Source: Iris pallida
Lineage: Eukaryota; Streptophyta; Magnoliopsida; Asparagales; Iridaceae
Assembly (NCBI GenBank): GCA_029216955.1
Contig: JANAVB010006998.1
Location: 186,001 to 250,000, forward strand
Length of the DNA: 64,000 nucleotides
Direction: 5' to 3'
Shown: piece after piece, positions 33,659 through 45,134 of the stretch
Layout of the letters: each line of letters starts with the position of its first letter
Numbering within the stretch: position 1 is the first letter of the stretch
Translations under genes and position numbers: made by a program
Notes under the pieces: generated by a model
Database searches by the model: none
Told to the model about the DNA's origin: nothing
Seen by the model: the letters and a program-made list of their open reading frames with translations, nothing else

Positions 33659-33935
33659 CGGAAAAGAAAGGAAAGGAAATTGATTCTTTGATATATTTTT
33701 TTGTTTGGAAAGTTATAATTCCAATCAATTTTCTTTTCGGTGTTTGGAAAAACGAAAAACATGGGGAGGGAAAGTGAATCGAGAAAAAATGAATCATTGG
33801 GTTGTTGGGAGGAACTATATTTTTTTTTCCTATTTTCCGTTCTCTTGGAAATCAAATTCATTTCCTCCTCATTTTCTTTGACATCCAAACAAAGAAAAAC
33901 AATCACTTTCCTTTCCAAGGCTCCAATTCTGCGAA
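33659..33935. mobile_element. MITE-like inverted repeat carrying the copia insertion
   Basis: GGAAAGGAAATTGATTC...TTTGTTTGGAAAG near the left is mirrored by CATCCAAACAAAG...AATCACTTTCCTTTCC near 33875-33922, giving a palindrome of about 250 bp. With the copia element removed, the left arm would extend into TCTCCTTCGACG at 26932-26944, matching AAGGCTCC at the right. The class is not certain; a hAT-like or other non-autonomous element is possible. Confidence 0.5.
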
Positions 33936-35560
33936 CAAAACATTGCATTAGATCATCCTATGCCGGGTTACGAACCAATAAGGAAGATTTTTTTCGGTCA
34001 TGATTATACGCAACAAAAGAAATACCTAGTGTATTGTTATCTTCAGAAACTTTTGCGGAAAAAAAATGTGTGTTAAGTTTTAAACCCCTCTCATCAATAT
34101 ATAGATTCTGGTTTTTTTTCGTCTCTCAAACAAAACTATTAAAATCTTATGCACAACAAAGGTCATTATGGCTATTTTATATCTTTGAACTAACAAATTT
34201 TTTCGAAAAGTTAGATGCAAAGTTTTTTTTTTTTTTTTTTTTTGGCAGCATAATGAGGATAGGGGCTTGTAAAAACGTAAAACTCGGTGGGAAATCCGGT
34301 AATTCATCGTACATATTGCTAACGACTAATTACATAATCCAAGATTGAGGACGTCATTTTAGGAGGAAGAAGAAAGGAAGTGATTGATGAATCTTTCATG
34401 ATCTCCACATGACTTCTTTGAAAAGTGCACCCCAACTTGTTTGGTTACTTGCTCTCTTGTTCCACCTTTATTTCCTCTTTCCTTAATTATGACATAGTCA
34501 TGACTCATGAGAACCTTCAGAACGAGGAGAGAGAAGGGGGAAAAAAACAACACATTGGACTTTCAAAGGCTTCTAGACTTTGAGAAGCTTGACAACGGGG
34601 GCAAGCCATTCCTTAGAACCCGAGTGTGTTAAGACCAAGATGATCATGCATGCTTCTTCTTGCTTTGCGTTTGAAGCAAGACAATGACGACCGAGATCAC
34701 AACACAATTAGCATATGTTTAAGTGAGAAAAATGTAGCTTTCAAAGTGAGACACAACCATGCACATATAGCTAGGTTTCTTTGTCTTCATGGAGATGATA
34801 ATAATAATAATGTATTAATTGAGTACTGTTGGGGGAGTCATGATCTGATCATTTTTGGAACCATGAGGCAACAATTGGCACATCCGTTAGGTCGCCGACG
34901 CCCCCCCCCCCCCCCCAGGGAGGGGGCGGCAAATATTTTTAATTAAGTAAACAATAACATGACAGCGAATTGTTATTTGTCATGATTCGGGAGAGAGAGG
35001 TTTCAAACTACTTTTTCCTACAAAGTGTTTACATACTGTTCTTGAATCGAACTTCACCTTTGCATCTTGTACTTGGGCCCATCTGTCATTGAGGATATGT
35101 GAATCGTGCGAACTATCGATTGGACAATATAAATATTTAATTCTCGTCCCTTATATGGTACGGTGTTGTATGAAAAGGGACTTGACATGGCATTAGAGTC
35201 ATCTACGTCCAAATCTCATTTGACACACAATTCTTAACCCAAGTATGAATGATTTGATTTAATATAAATATTTAACCCTCAAACGTCACATCACTGCAGA
35301 TTCTGAAATCATATTTGTAGTAGATGGGACTGTCAAGTACTATTACACAATCCTATTATCCCAAGTCCAGATCTTATTCGGACACAGATAATGTCACATA
35401 AATCAAGCTCTCGTAACCATCACAAAAATGGTGGTTTTGGACATATTGGTGGGCATGTTGGAACAATCTAAATATTTCACCCTCTTCTATCTAACCTAAT
35501 ATTGGACAGCGTACTCCCTCCTAGTCATGGGCGCAAATGTGGTATCATAAACAGCGTATA
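33936..35560. other. Non-coding stretch
   Basis: No supported gene. It contains an 18-20-base T run near 34220-34242 followed by GGCAGC, a 16-base C run at 34901-34916, and a small ATA repeat near 34798. Repeated AATATAAATATTTAA words occur near 35130 and 35260. Short open frames look random. Confidence 0.5.
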
Positions 35561-35765
35561 TCAAGTGGTGTAGCCCGTTGGGTACACTGGGAGGTCTCAT
35601 GAGGATAGGCACGGTTCAAATTTCCTCCTTGGCGTTGCTCGTCCGTCCGGTGAAAAGGACACCTAAAAAAAAGCATATATCAAGAGATGGATTTTGCACC
35701 CTGGCTCTAGTAGCCAGCATGCGGAGATATCGTGCATTTTGGTTGGGTGGGTTCGATTCCACATA
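35561..35765 (+). mobile_element. tRNA-derived SINE-like segment
   Basis: GTGGTGTAGCCCGTTGGGTA resembles a Pol III A box and CACGGTTCAAATTTCC, about 35 bases on, resembles a B box. A second B-box-like GGGTTCGATTCC follows at 35746. No clear poly-A tail or duplication is found, so it may be a decayed SINE or two joined pieces. Confidence 0.35.
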
Positions 35766-36061
35766 AACATGAATTATTTCTTACAATTATGGTTAAAGCT
35801 AAAAAAATATTGGATTTTGCATAGATCCTTAGGTAGATCCCTAGTGCTAATGGAAAAATCCGTGCTCGAATAATTATCAGCCTATTGGATACTAACAGTC
35901 CAGACGATCTCATTGTGAAATTGATCTTATTAGTTTTGCTAATTGGGCTCATTTGCAAGCACCTGAACCTTAAGTCCAGTCCATCATTTACAAAAGACAG
36001 CCGTGTTCAACTTGAGTGGATAATAGCAAAGCCCTAAATAAGTCCATAAAGAAATCACTCT

Positions 36062-36062
<1 letters not shown>

Positions 36063-36152
<90 letters not shown>

Positions 36153-36209
36153 AAAACCTCTAGCCTATATATATATAGCCTAGTGTGTGTGTGTGTGTAT
36201 ATATATATG

Positions 36210-36242
<33 letters not shown>

Positions 36243-36277
36243 TAGGCTATATATATATAGGCTAGAGGTTTTATCGA

Positions 36278-36335
<58 letters not shown>
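36063..36335. repeat. Giant AT/GT palindrome
   Basis: A long (AT)n tract leads into ATCGATAAAACCTCTAGCC, a TATATATATA spacer, GCCTAGTGTGTG and a central ATATATGTATATATATAC. The same sequence then returns as reverse complement, ending GGCTAGAGGTTTTATCGAT at about 36278, followed by another (AT)n tract. The unique arms pair without visible mismatch; only the CA/GT tract length differs. Confidence 0.92.
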
Positions 36336-36336
<1 letters not shown>

Positions 36337-36616
36337 CCAAACTCCAAATGGATGGGCCATGAATCCGGCAGAAACTGTGCAAATCTAGCCAGATCGATGT
36401 CACCTTAACAATTTTTTTTTTCTTTCTGAAAAGTATTTCTTCCATGTGCCTTCAAATCGACACATTCTTGTTTTGTGTATTTTATAGATGTCCAACTTAT
36501 ATGGATCCATAAAACCTCATAATTTTTGTTTTACGTCTAGGAGTGCATGAGTTGATATACGCATCCAGGAAAATATTATTTTTTTGTTTTTCTTTTCGGA
36601 AGTGGAACTTGCAGTT

Positions 36617-36848
36617 AGGGGCCGTTTGGTTTCTGCATTTGGGACGTGAAAGGGAGAGAATTGGGGATTTCTTATCATTCATCTTCTCCACTTTAGTGTT
36701 CTGTTACAAAACATGAATTTGAAAAAATTGCGTTGAAATGACATGAATGGAAAATCTTGTCCTCCCATGAAATCTAGAAAATTTGCTGTACCAAAATTTT
36801 GTTACATAATTTTGCCAAAACGAAACAATATTTCTAAAAATTTAAGGG
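36617..36848. other. Possible MITE start (GGGGCCGTTTGGTTT)
   Basis: TAGGGGCCGTTTGGTTTCTGC resembles the terminal sequence of many plant hAT- or Harbinger-type MITEs. A weak partner, GCCAAAACGAAACA, appears near 36813. No duplication is evident. Confidence 0.3.
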
Positions 36849-37351
36849 GATGAACTGTCCGCCGGCTGAGATGGCGGAAAAATATATGGGCAAAATTCCG
36901 CCAACCAAGTTGGCGGAAAGTTGACTTTTTCGGTTTTTTTTTTTTTGGGGTTTTTTTTGTTTGTTTGGTTTAATTTTTTTTGTTTGGTTTTAGTTGATTT
37001 TTTTTGATCTGGTTTAATTTGGTTTGTAATGGATATATTTTTTCAACGGTTAGCTATTGATTTGATTTTATTTACAACGGTTATAATTTTACAACGTTCG
37101 ATTTGATTTGCAACCGTTATATTTTTTACAACATTTACTTACTTTTTCAATGGCTACTTGCATGAAATCCTCTATAAAAAAATCAATCTTATTCTTGTAC
37201 ACATCACTTCCTCTCTGAGTTTTTAAGTTTTCTCATTCTCTTCTCACTTCTCACTTCCCACACATTTTCCACAGAAGAAGTCAGAACTCATTTTTCGTCA
37301 TGGATAGAAATCTAAGAATACTATGCTCAGTTTGTGGTATACTAAATGGGT
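36849..37351 (+). mobile_element. MULE 5' region, first copy (truncated)
   Basis: It contains a GTTGGCGGAAAG/GCCGGC-type segment, a T-rich stretch, a TATA box (CTCTATAAAAAAATC near 37170) and a leader. Then comes ATGGATAGAAATCTAAGAAT at 37300, matching the MULE start at 43065. The copy ends at 37351, where the CACTA-like element begins. The true MULE terminus is not identified. Confidence 0.45.
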
Positions 37352-39128
37352 CACTACTACAAAAGTAGATAACAATGACGGCTAAATATGCTAATTGATG
37401 ACATTTATTTGACCGTCATATATGAAGGTGTCATCCTTATCATTAGAAACAAATGACAGCTTAGCGCATGTCATCTTTATTTATAAAAGAATCTTATGTG
37501 TTATCTTTTTTAAAAAAAGATGACTTCTACGTGTCATCATTATTTATAAAAGATACTTATCCTTTTCTTTATTTACAAAAAATGACTTCTAAGTGTCATT
37601 TATATTTAAAAAAGATGACTTTTATGTGTCGTCTTTATGTACAAAAGATGACTTTTATGTACCATATTTATTTAAAAAGATGACATTTATCGTAAGAAAA
37701 CAATGACATCTCAATACACGTTATCTTTATTTATAAAATATGTCTTTTATGCGTCATCTTTATTTAAAAAAGATGACTTTTATGCGTCATTAAATGTTGT
37801 TCATTTCTATAGTACCAATTTTTGCATTTGTATTCCACAATTTGTACTTTGTATACAATATCTCATATAAGAAAAACAAAGTAGAAAAAAATCTCTAACA
37901 CCAACAAAATAATATTTCATTCAATAATTATTCAAAGTACAACACTGAACTATAACAATATTATTTGTCTCAAACATTCTCAACATAAATTAAAAATGCT
38001 TCTGAATTTTATAATGTATCATTTTTTACACGGTCTTCATTAACGGTATCCATGATAAATTTGGCCGTCACTCCTCTCATTTTATCAACTCATTTTCTCT
38101 GATAGAGTAATGCTTTCTCCCAGCAAACTACAAAAATAAACATAAAATCAAATACTACAACATCATGTAAATGAAAAAAGGAAACAAAAACATCACTAGT
38201 TATCTATCATGCCTAAAGCAATTACATACCACTAAAGATGAGGCATGCTCTGAAATGCAAGGATACTCACCCAAGCTAGCTTCTCAGCTAAATCTCAAAT
38301 TCAAAGGTCAGAGAAAATAGAACAGATAACAATATTATAAACCAAATAGAATAGGAAGATATCATATAAATAGCTAACAAAGTACAGAACTAAATGTAGA
38401 TAAATTGTCTCAAACAGAAATTATATCACAGAACCATGAGTATGCGAAGAAAATAATGATATATTTAAGAAACCGTAAGCATGCAAAGAAAATAATGAAC
38501 CATCAGGTTCAAAGTAAATTAGTTGTGGTTATAGCAACAAAAAACAATTAAATTCATAAAATCTCCAAGAAACCTTAAACATGCGAAGAAAATAATGATA
38601 TATTTAAGATTGAGCTCTAAAAGGATTTCAAAGTATGGGTACTACTTGGGCCACTCGAAAGTTGCATAATAGAATTGTAAACATGTGGCACTTTCTTATA
38701 TGGATTCCCCGCGTAAGGAACCAATACTCTAGAAGGAACTAATAATAAAGTTGGGCCTGAAAAATAAGGTCCCAGTATCAGTCCCTCTTTTAGGTACTGC
38801 TATTTTGGCAGTTATTGACGTTTTAGGTTCAACTCCAGTTTCAATTTTTTTTTTATACCAAAATTAACTAATTCATGAATAAAAGAACAACCATGGCTTC
38901 ACTGTTTGTTGCAGAACTCTCAGATCCCAAAGTATCCTAAATATGAATAATAGAGCTCTCTGATTCCTATCCTACAAGAGGAAGGGAAACCTTTTTCCTG
39001 GAGAGAAGTATGCAAGTTTAAAAGAGGCTAATGATGAACTACAGATGTCGTAGATTCTATACTGCATGAAGTCAATGTGTATTTTTAACTATGGGGATGA
39101 CCAGATTGAGTACAAACACAGAAAAGAT

Positions 39129-39130
<2 letters not shown>

Positions 39131-39165
<35 letters not shown>

Positions 39166-39289
39166 CTTGGGTCCTTTTCCAAAGAAAAAATACCCTTAAA
39201 AAAATAATTGTATGCTACTCAATGTGGCGGACACATGGTATTCTTTAGTAAACGGCGAAAGAATAGTTCGCTTTGTGTTCACCACGCAG

Positions 39290-39342
<53 letters not shown>
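39131..39342. repeat. Two AT microsatellites
   Basis: (TA)n runs at 39131-39162 and 39291-39342 are separated by about 130 bases of ordinary sequence. Confidence 0.9.
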
Positions 39343-39345
<3 letters not shown>

Positions 39346-41865
39346 CTTGAGAGGTACATCATAGAGACATCACACATGGTTAGCCCATACCAATATACAC
39401 TATGATTCATCAAGTTCTGGATTCCCGACAAATGTCTACTCAAGCCTACTTGCAATGATTATATATCATAAAAATATTTTTTCCAAAAACTAACACTAAT
39501 TAGAAAAGAAATTGTACTAGTCAAAATCCAGAAGATGACAACTCCACCTTAATGAAAAGATCTAAATATGCAAAACTCCTAAAGAAATTGTAATAGTCAA
39601 AAATAAAAAACTACAACTCCACCCTTAACGAACTATTCACTATCTTATGTCCACAACCACATAACTATAATATAATGTTGATAAAAGATTATACAATAAC
39701 TGCTCGTGCCAGTTTGCATTATATACCCCCTAACAGCAAAAACTACAACATCTATGTTATAATGATCGATGGTATAGAAATGCTTGAAGCGAAAACCTCA
39801 TGACGTGCAAACTTGAGTATTGGAAATAACTACAAATGTTAGAGCACATGAGGAGGAGGACCATGATATTTTCTAGACTAACATTGATAAAGGCAGCCGC
39901 ATGGAAGGTTTAAGATTGAGTAAAGACTTTGTCCTTTCAAGGAATGATTCATGGTCCCTCAGAACAACAGAGATGCACATCAAAATGGTGGGCATCATGT
40001 GCATAGTGCCAATTACCAAGCATATCATACAAGCCCACTGTGAGACCCCAGATTATATTGCTAGAGATGAGAAAGTACTAACAAATTAAGGGTGTAACAA
40101 GAGATAATAATCAATAATTCAGAAATTCGCAACAATTCAACATGCAGTCGATTCACGAGATTGGAGGAATCTAACAATATGGGTCTAGCTTATAGCTAGC
40201 CTAGACATTTCTACAAAAAAAAATCCAAGTATTGTAACATAGTTAATGTTATATATGATCTCAAGAGAAAGTAAGAATCACAGTGTTCTAAAAAATATTA
40301 AGTTGTCCAAGTATTGAAACATAGTCAATGTTAGATATGATCTCAAGAGCAAGTAAGAATCATATCAGTGTCAGAAACCTACCAACAGAGTTTGATTAGA
40401 AGGAGACAACTCAAAGTCTATACACATTTAGAAGTTGAATCAAGTTAGGATGATATAGCAAAATCAAAGTTGAGAATCATATCAGTGTCAGGAACCTACC
40501 AACAGAGTTTGGTTAGCAGGAGACCACTCAAAGTCTATATACATTTAGAAGTTGAAGCAAGTTAGGACGATGTAGCAAAACCAAAGTTATGACAGTTCTC
40601 AAGGAACAAAGATCACTTTCAAATGGCAGCCAACCATAATTCTCAAGGTATATAAAGGTACTTACACAATTACAGTTCGTCCTGTAAGTAGGCAAAGCTT
40701 CCTAATCTGAACAGTGGACAGACTGCGATCAATTTGCATTAATGGTTCTATAGTTGCTATTACATCCACGAAAAAACTCAATACACTCATAAAGTCAAAC
40801 TTCCTTCCGTATTCTGTATACTTGGCCTTTCAAGTCCACTCACTAAACTGATTGATCTAGTTATGCATGTATAGAAGAGATCTCCACAAAGTTTTGTTAA
40901 CTTCTGCTATTACTGCAAACAATAAATTCTTCATATGGACAAATGATGATATACCTCTCACATTGTGTGTATGTGTGAGCCATGTGCACTTGCATGCATC
41001 ATAGAGGGGAGGATGTTACTAACTACAAAATAATACACAAAGTTTGGGGGAAAATATTTCAACATCTAATCATCTATGTATGAGCTGTAGTGCCCTTATG
41101 ATTTTCAGCCAAGGGATTGACTGACCATTTAATATGATTAAATATGAATTAGATGAGGCAACGAGAGATATAACAAGATATCAGGCAGAATGAGGGCATG
41201 ACTATTTATTACGTCCACGAGAACCTACGAGATAATAAATTAAATTATAAAAATGGTGCATAAAATGTGATTATATAGAAAGGAGTTGAAAATGAACCTA
41301 TAGATGAACCTTTCTAGCTAAGACTTTACAAACATAGGGCCACAAGAAGTTGATATATTTTTTAGAGAAAGAATAGTTGATAATTTCATGACTTATAATT
41401 AATGGTTGAACTAAAATCATGAATTCACTAATTATACATATTTGGTTCAATATACGAATGCACAATCCTAGTAGCCAACAAAGCCTGCACAAACCGTGTC
41501 AATGTATACCAAGTTGATCACGGATTCTCAGAAAGAAACCATGTGAAATAAGTTCATAACTTCATACCTTCACCTAAATCACTTATAAGTTAAAAAAGTG
41601 AACGCCAAAATTGCCAGTACAGCCTGTGAGAATTGGGTTATCTTTAGAATGACATTAAAAATGATTGAGAACCTATTCATCATGATTCTAGTTACTTCAT
41701 TCATTCATTCATTCTGTTTTATGAGCTTAAAACTTGTTCTTTTATGTAAATTTAGGAGTGAGCGCATAATCAACCCTTGGAATATATGCACATACAATAT
41801 ATGTAGCTATTTGAGTTGAAGAAATTGCCACACGTGCATTTAGAGCCGAGGAATACCACAATTGA

Positions 41866-41937
41866 CATTTCTAATACTAACTCCTGATGCAAGCATAGGG
41901 CCAGTTATAAATCCACATCCCTTGTCATTTCCCACAG
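41866..41937 (-). CDS. Unrecognised exon-like piece within CACTA-like element
   Basis: On the minus strand a CATGCAG acceptor precedes E-F-A-V-G-N-D-K-G-C-G-F, then G-P-M-L-A-S-G-V, and a stop soon after near 41845. It is too short to assign. It could be a captured gene exon or chance. Confidence 0.25.
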
Positions 41938-42291
41938 CAAATTCCTGCATGGATATTAACATTTAAGCAAATTTGCTTCACTCTATTACTAATCTTTGCT
42001 AACACTAAAAAATATGAGTTTATAATCATACTCTAGAGAAATAATTGTTGATAATTTCATGATCCACATATCTCGTCCATGCACATGTTAAAACTAAATT
42101 CCTTATTCAAATCTGAAAACTCGGTTACTCTCATCCTACACTTTTCTCTCTAGAGGAAGTCTCTTAGCAAACCAAGGTTCGCCATGAAGTCAGCTACATT
42201 GTTAGGAAAATAGGAGTCCAAAATATAAATATCAAGAAGTATAATCTTTAAACTTACATGAAAAACTTGGAGTGGGCATTAATACAAACAG

Positions 42292-42720
42292 ATGGAGTGC
42301 ACACTTGAGGATGTCGTCTTCATTGCTGACTATGATGGTGTTGGCGACGGTGACGGAGGCCTTGGCCTTGGAAGCGACATCCTAAAGCCGACTACAAAGT
42401 CGATCTCCTCCCTCTCGTGTTCGATGGTGATCGAAAACACGTCCTCGACAATCTTTTTCACCTTCGAAACAGTTTGTAAACAAACAAAAAAAAAGAATCA
42501 AAACCTTAACCCTAACAAAGAAGAACGGAAGAGATTCAAAATAGGGAAGGAAAGGACCGACGTCGGGCGAAGAGGCTCGACATGGTGTGGGATGGAGATC
42601 ACGCGTGCTCGGAAAAAAGGGGGAAGAAAATATATTATGAGCCCAGTTGTTAAAATTTTACCTTGTCTAATAGTTTTATGCTGTTGTATACTATGTCAAT
42701 TTCTTAATAATATCTCATGA
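42292..42720 (+). other. GC-richer insert with an open frame, no domain
   Basis: The segment 42292-42480 is GC richer than the A/T-rich interior around it, with open frames on both strands (plus: D-G-V-G-D-G-D-G-G-L-G; minus: V-K-K-I-V-E-D-V-F-S-I). It could be a captured exon. No family is recognised and neither strand is preferred. Confidence 0.25.
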
Positions 42721-42981
42721 CACAAAGCATGTCTTCTTCATTGTTTAAACTATGACTCTTAATATTATAGTGTCCTTATTAGTCTCACATTTTTTTACAC
42801 ACAAAAGATGACATCCATAATTATTTTAATGACCCTTATCTTTTTAGTCATCATCTTAGAGTACTTATCATGACATTAGCATTTTAAGTGTCATTGATAA
42901 AGTTATTAATGACGATCGTCTAATGAGACGACATTAAACATATTATTAATGACGTCTAATGAGACGACATTAAACTTATAT

Positions 42982-45019
42982 GAGTTTCTAAGTTTTCTCA
43001 TTCTCTTCTTACTTCTCACTTCTCACACATTTTCCACAGAAGAAGTCAGCAACTCATTTTTCGCCATGGATAGAAGTCTAAGAATACTATGCTCAGTTGG
43101 TGGTATACTAAATGGGTTAGCCTACGAATGAGGTTTAACTGAAATTACTTTAGTTATCGAAATCTTTCGTTTGAGAGTTTACGTAATATAATTATTGATC
43201 AATTTTCTATTGATTATGAATTTTTATTGGTACATATCTTTCAATCTAATTGTGTAAATTTAGCTAGTGAACAAGCATGGAAATTTATTCTTGAAGTTAA
43301 TATGCAATCACAGTATATTAATATTTTGTGACTCCACCACCACCACCACCACAAAATATTAGTAGTACTCCTAATTCTTCTCATCAAGTTATTCCATTTG
43401 CTGAAGAAGAACAAGTACTAGATGATACTAATAATGACGATAAAAATAGTGATGATTTAATTAAAAATTTAGATAATGAATTTGATGATAATGGTGATAG
43501 TGTTACCACTCCTGGATTATTTATTGGAAAAGAATTTGAGAATCGTTCTAAATTTAGAAGTTTTATTAGTGATATAGCAATTGAGCATAATTTTACTTGT
43601 TCGGCTACTAGAAACAATGCCAGCGGAATTGTTTATAAATGTAATGTTTTAAGTTGCAATTATAAAGTGTATGCTAAAGCCATTTGTAAAGGCGGAAGAT
43701 TTGTTATTGCTATGCTAGAAAATCTACATTCTTGTTTAAGTGGACTTACAACATGGTGTCGTCATTAGCTACTACCGTATGGGTTAAGAACAAGATTATT
43801 GATAAAATTCGAGACAATCAGTCATATAGTCCATCGTATATTGTAAAGGATATATATAGGGAACACTGAATACATATTAAATATTGTAAAGCATGTAAAG
43901 CTAGAGAAATTGCTCTATCTGAAATAAATGGTAGTTATAGTGATGCATATAGTAATCTCGAAAAGTATGCTCTTACAATTATCGGGACAAATCCATGTAG
44001 TAGATGTTGTATAAAGACTACAGAAAATGGTAGTTTTCAAAGAATTTTTATTCGTTTCAAGGCATGTCTTGATGGCTTTTTAAGGGGATGTTTACTTGTG
44101 ATTAGTACTGATGCTACATTTCAATCCTATAGATATCGAGGTATTTTATTTATTCCTTATGCTCATGATCCTAACTATCAGTTATATCCAATTGCTTATA
44201 CCATTACTGAAAGTAAAAACACGGATTTCTGGAATTGGTTTTTAAACAGATTAAAAATTGCTTTTGAAGGTTTTTTTTTAATGCATGGAACACAATTTAT
44301 TTTATATCAGATAAACAGAAAGATTTGATAAATGTCATGCCTGTTACTTTTTAGAATTAGCTCTTTTTTTTTATTCAATATTTTAAATAAAATTTAAAAT
44401 CGATATGTAGATTGCCTATTTTTCAACATAGATTAGACTATCTTGTAAGATGTTATAATGAAATAGATGCAAACATTTGCTTTGAAATGATTGAAGCTGA
44501 AAATATTGATGTTTACAATTGGCTCATTTGAGTAAATGATGAAACTCGTATTTTATCACACTGGATAACAGCTTATTCTCTTTGTTCTATATTAGATATT
44601 AACATATCGAACCTTGCTGAATGCTTCAATAATTGGATTAAAATTCTATGCGATAAACCAATAACAACACTACTTGATGGTATTCGAGTCAAAATTATAA
44701 CACTTAGGACAAGAACTGGCAAAAAGCCAAAAATCTTAAAAGCGACTATTGTCCGAAATTGTTAAAATTACTATGGCCCGAATCACAAAAGAAAAACACT
44801 ACCTGCAAATATTAAGTATAGTTAGTTATTTGTTTGAAATATTATATCGTAAAACAAATAGAACATATGTTGTTCCCTTAGATGAAGATTATTGTCCATG
44901 TTTAAAGTGGTATCATACTTGTCTTCCATGTGTACATGAATGTTATGCGTCTATTTCTAAAAATATTAGCGTCATGAGTTTTTATCCAGGTATTTTTCTA
45001 AACAAGCATTAAGAAGCGT
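42982..45019 (+). pseudogene. MULE transposase, 5' and central part (broken)
   Basis: This is a Mutator-like transposase. An N-terminal piece begins at ATG 43065. A MuDR-type DNA-binding domain follows (G-K-E-F, C-N-V-L-S-C-N-Y-K-V-Y-A and a terminal H-S-C, 43530-43740). A MULE catalytic region comes next (S-T-D-A-T-F, P-I-A-Y-T, W-N-W-F-L, then I-S-D-K-Q-K), then S-N-L-A-E-C-F-N-N-W. A SWIM-type zinc finger ends it (C-P-C-L-K-W near 44893, P-C-V-H-E). A frame change near 43745, TGA in E-H-W near 43867, a poly-T frame change near 44275 and further stops make it a pseudogene. At 45020 it is cut by a Ty3/gypsy insertion and resumes at 55686. Confidence 0.88.
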
Positions 45020-45134
45020 ATATGTGTGAGACTCGTCTCACAGTATCGGTATTTATATACGGATACGTATTTTGTATTGTATTTCGTATTTTTTTGATTT
45101 TCGGAACGCTTTAATTTTTTTTTTCCAAATTATA

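Larger units (their letters stand above)
37352..42981. mobile_element. CACTA-like element, left end intact, right terminus missing
   Basis: It starts CACTACTACAAAAGTAGATA in a MULE copy. Subterminal repeats of about 40 bp (AAAAAGATGACTTTTATGTG) fill 37450-37800, and related ATGACATC/GACGACATTAAAC words occur at 42800-42975. No right-hand GTAGTAGTG terminus is found. The interior has no TNP2 or Transposase_24 gene. It holds AT microsatellites (39131-39162, 39291-39342), a direct duplication of about 120 bp (40360-40590), and a few exon-like pieces such as 41866-41937 and 42133-42200 on the minus strand. Confidence 0.65.

Noticed and set aside
34901..34916. C run as a biological signal
   Set aside because: A plain 16-base homopolymer without context; more likely a slippage tract.
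35561..35640. A functional tRNA gene
   Set aside because: A- and B-box-like words are present but no cloverleaf or acceptor stem could be formed; SINE-like at most.
36849..36930. MULE terminal inverted repeat (GGGCAAAATTCCGCCAACC)
   Set aside because: No matching inverted copy was found beyond the PMD gene, so the element's ends cannot be set.
42292..42720. Gene encoding the 142-residue plus-strand frame
   Set aside because: Only part is GC richer, the C-terminal half is Lys-rich from A runs, there is no domain, and the minus strand is equally open.
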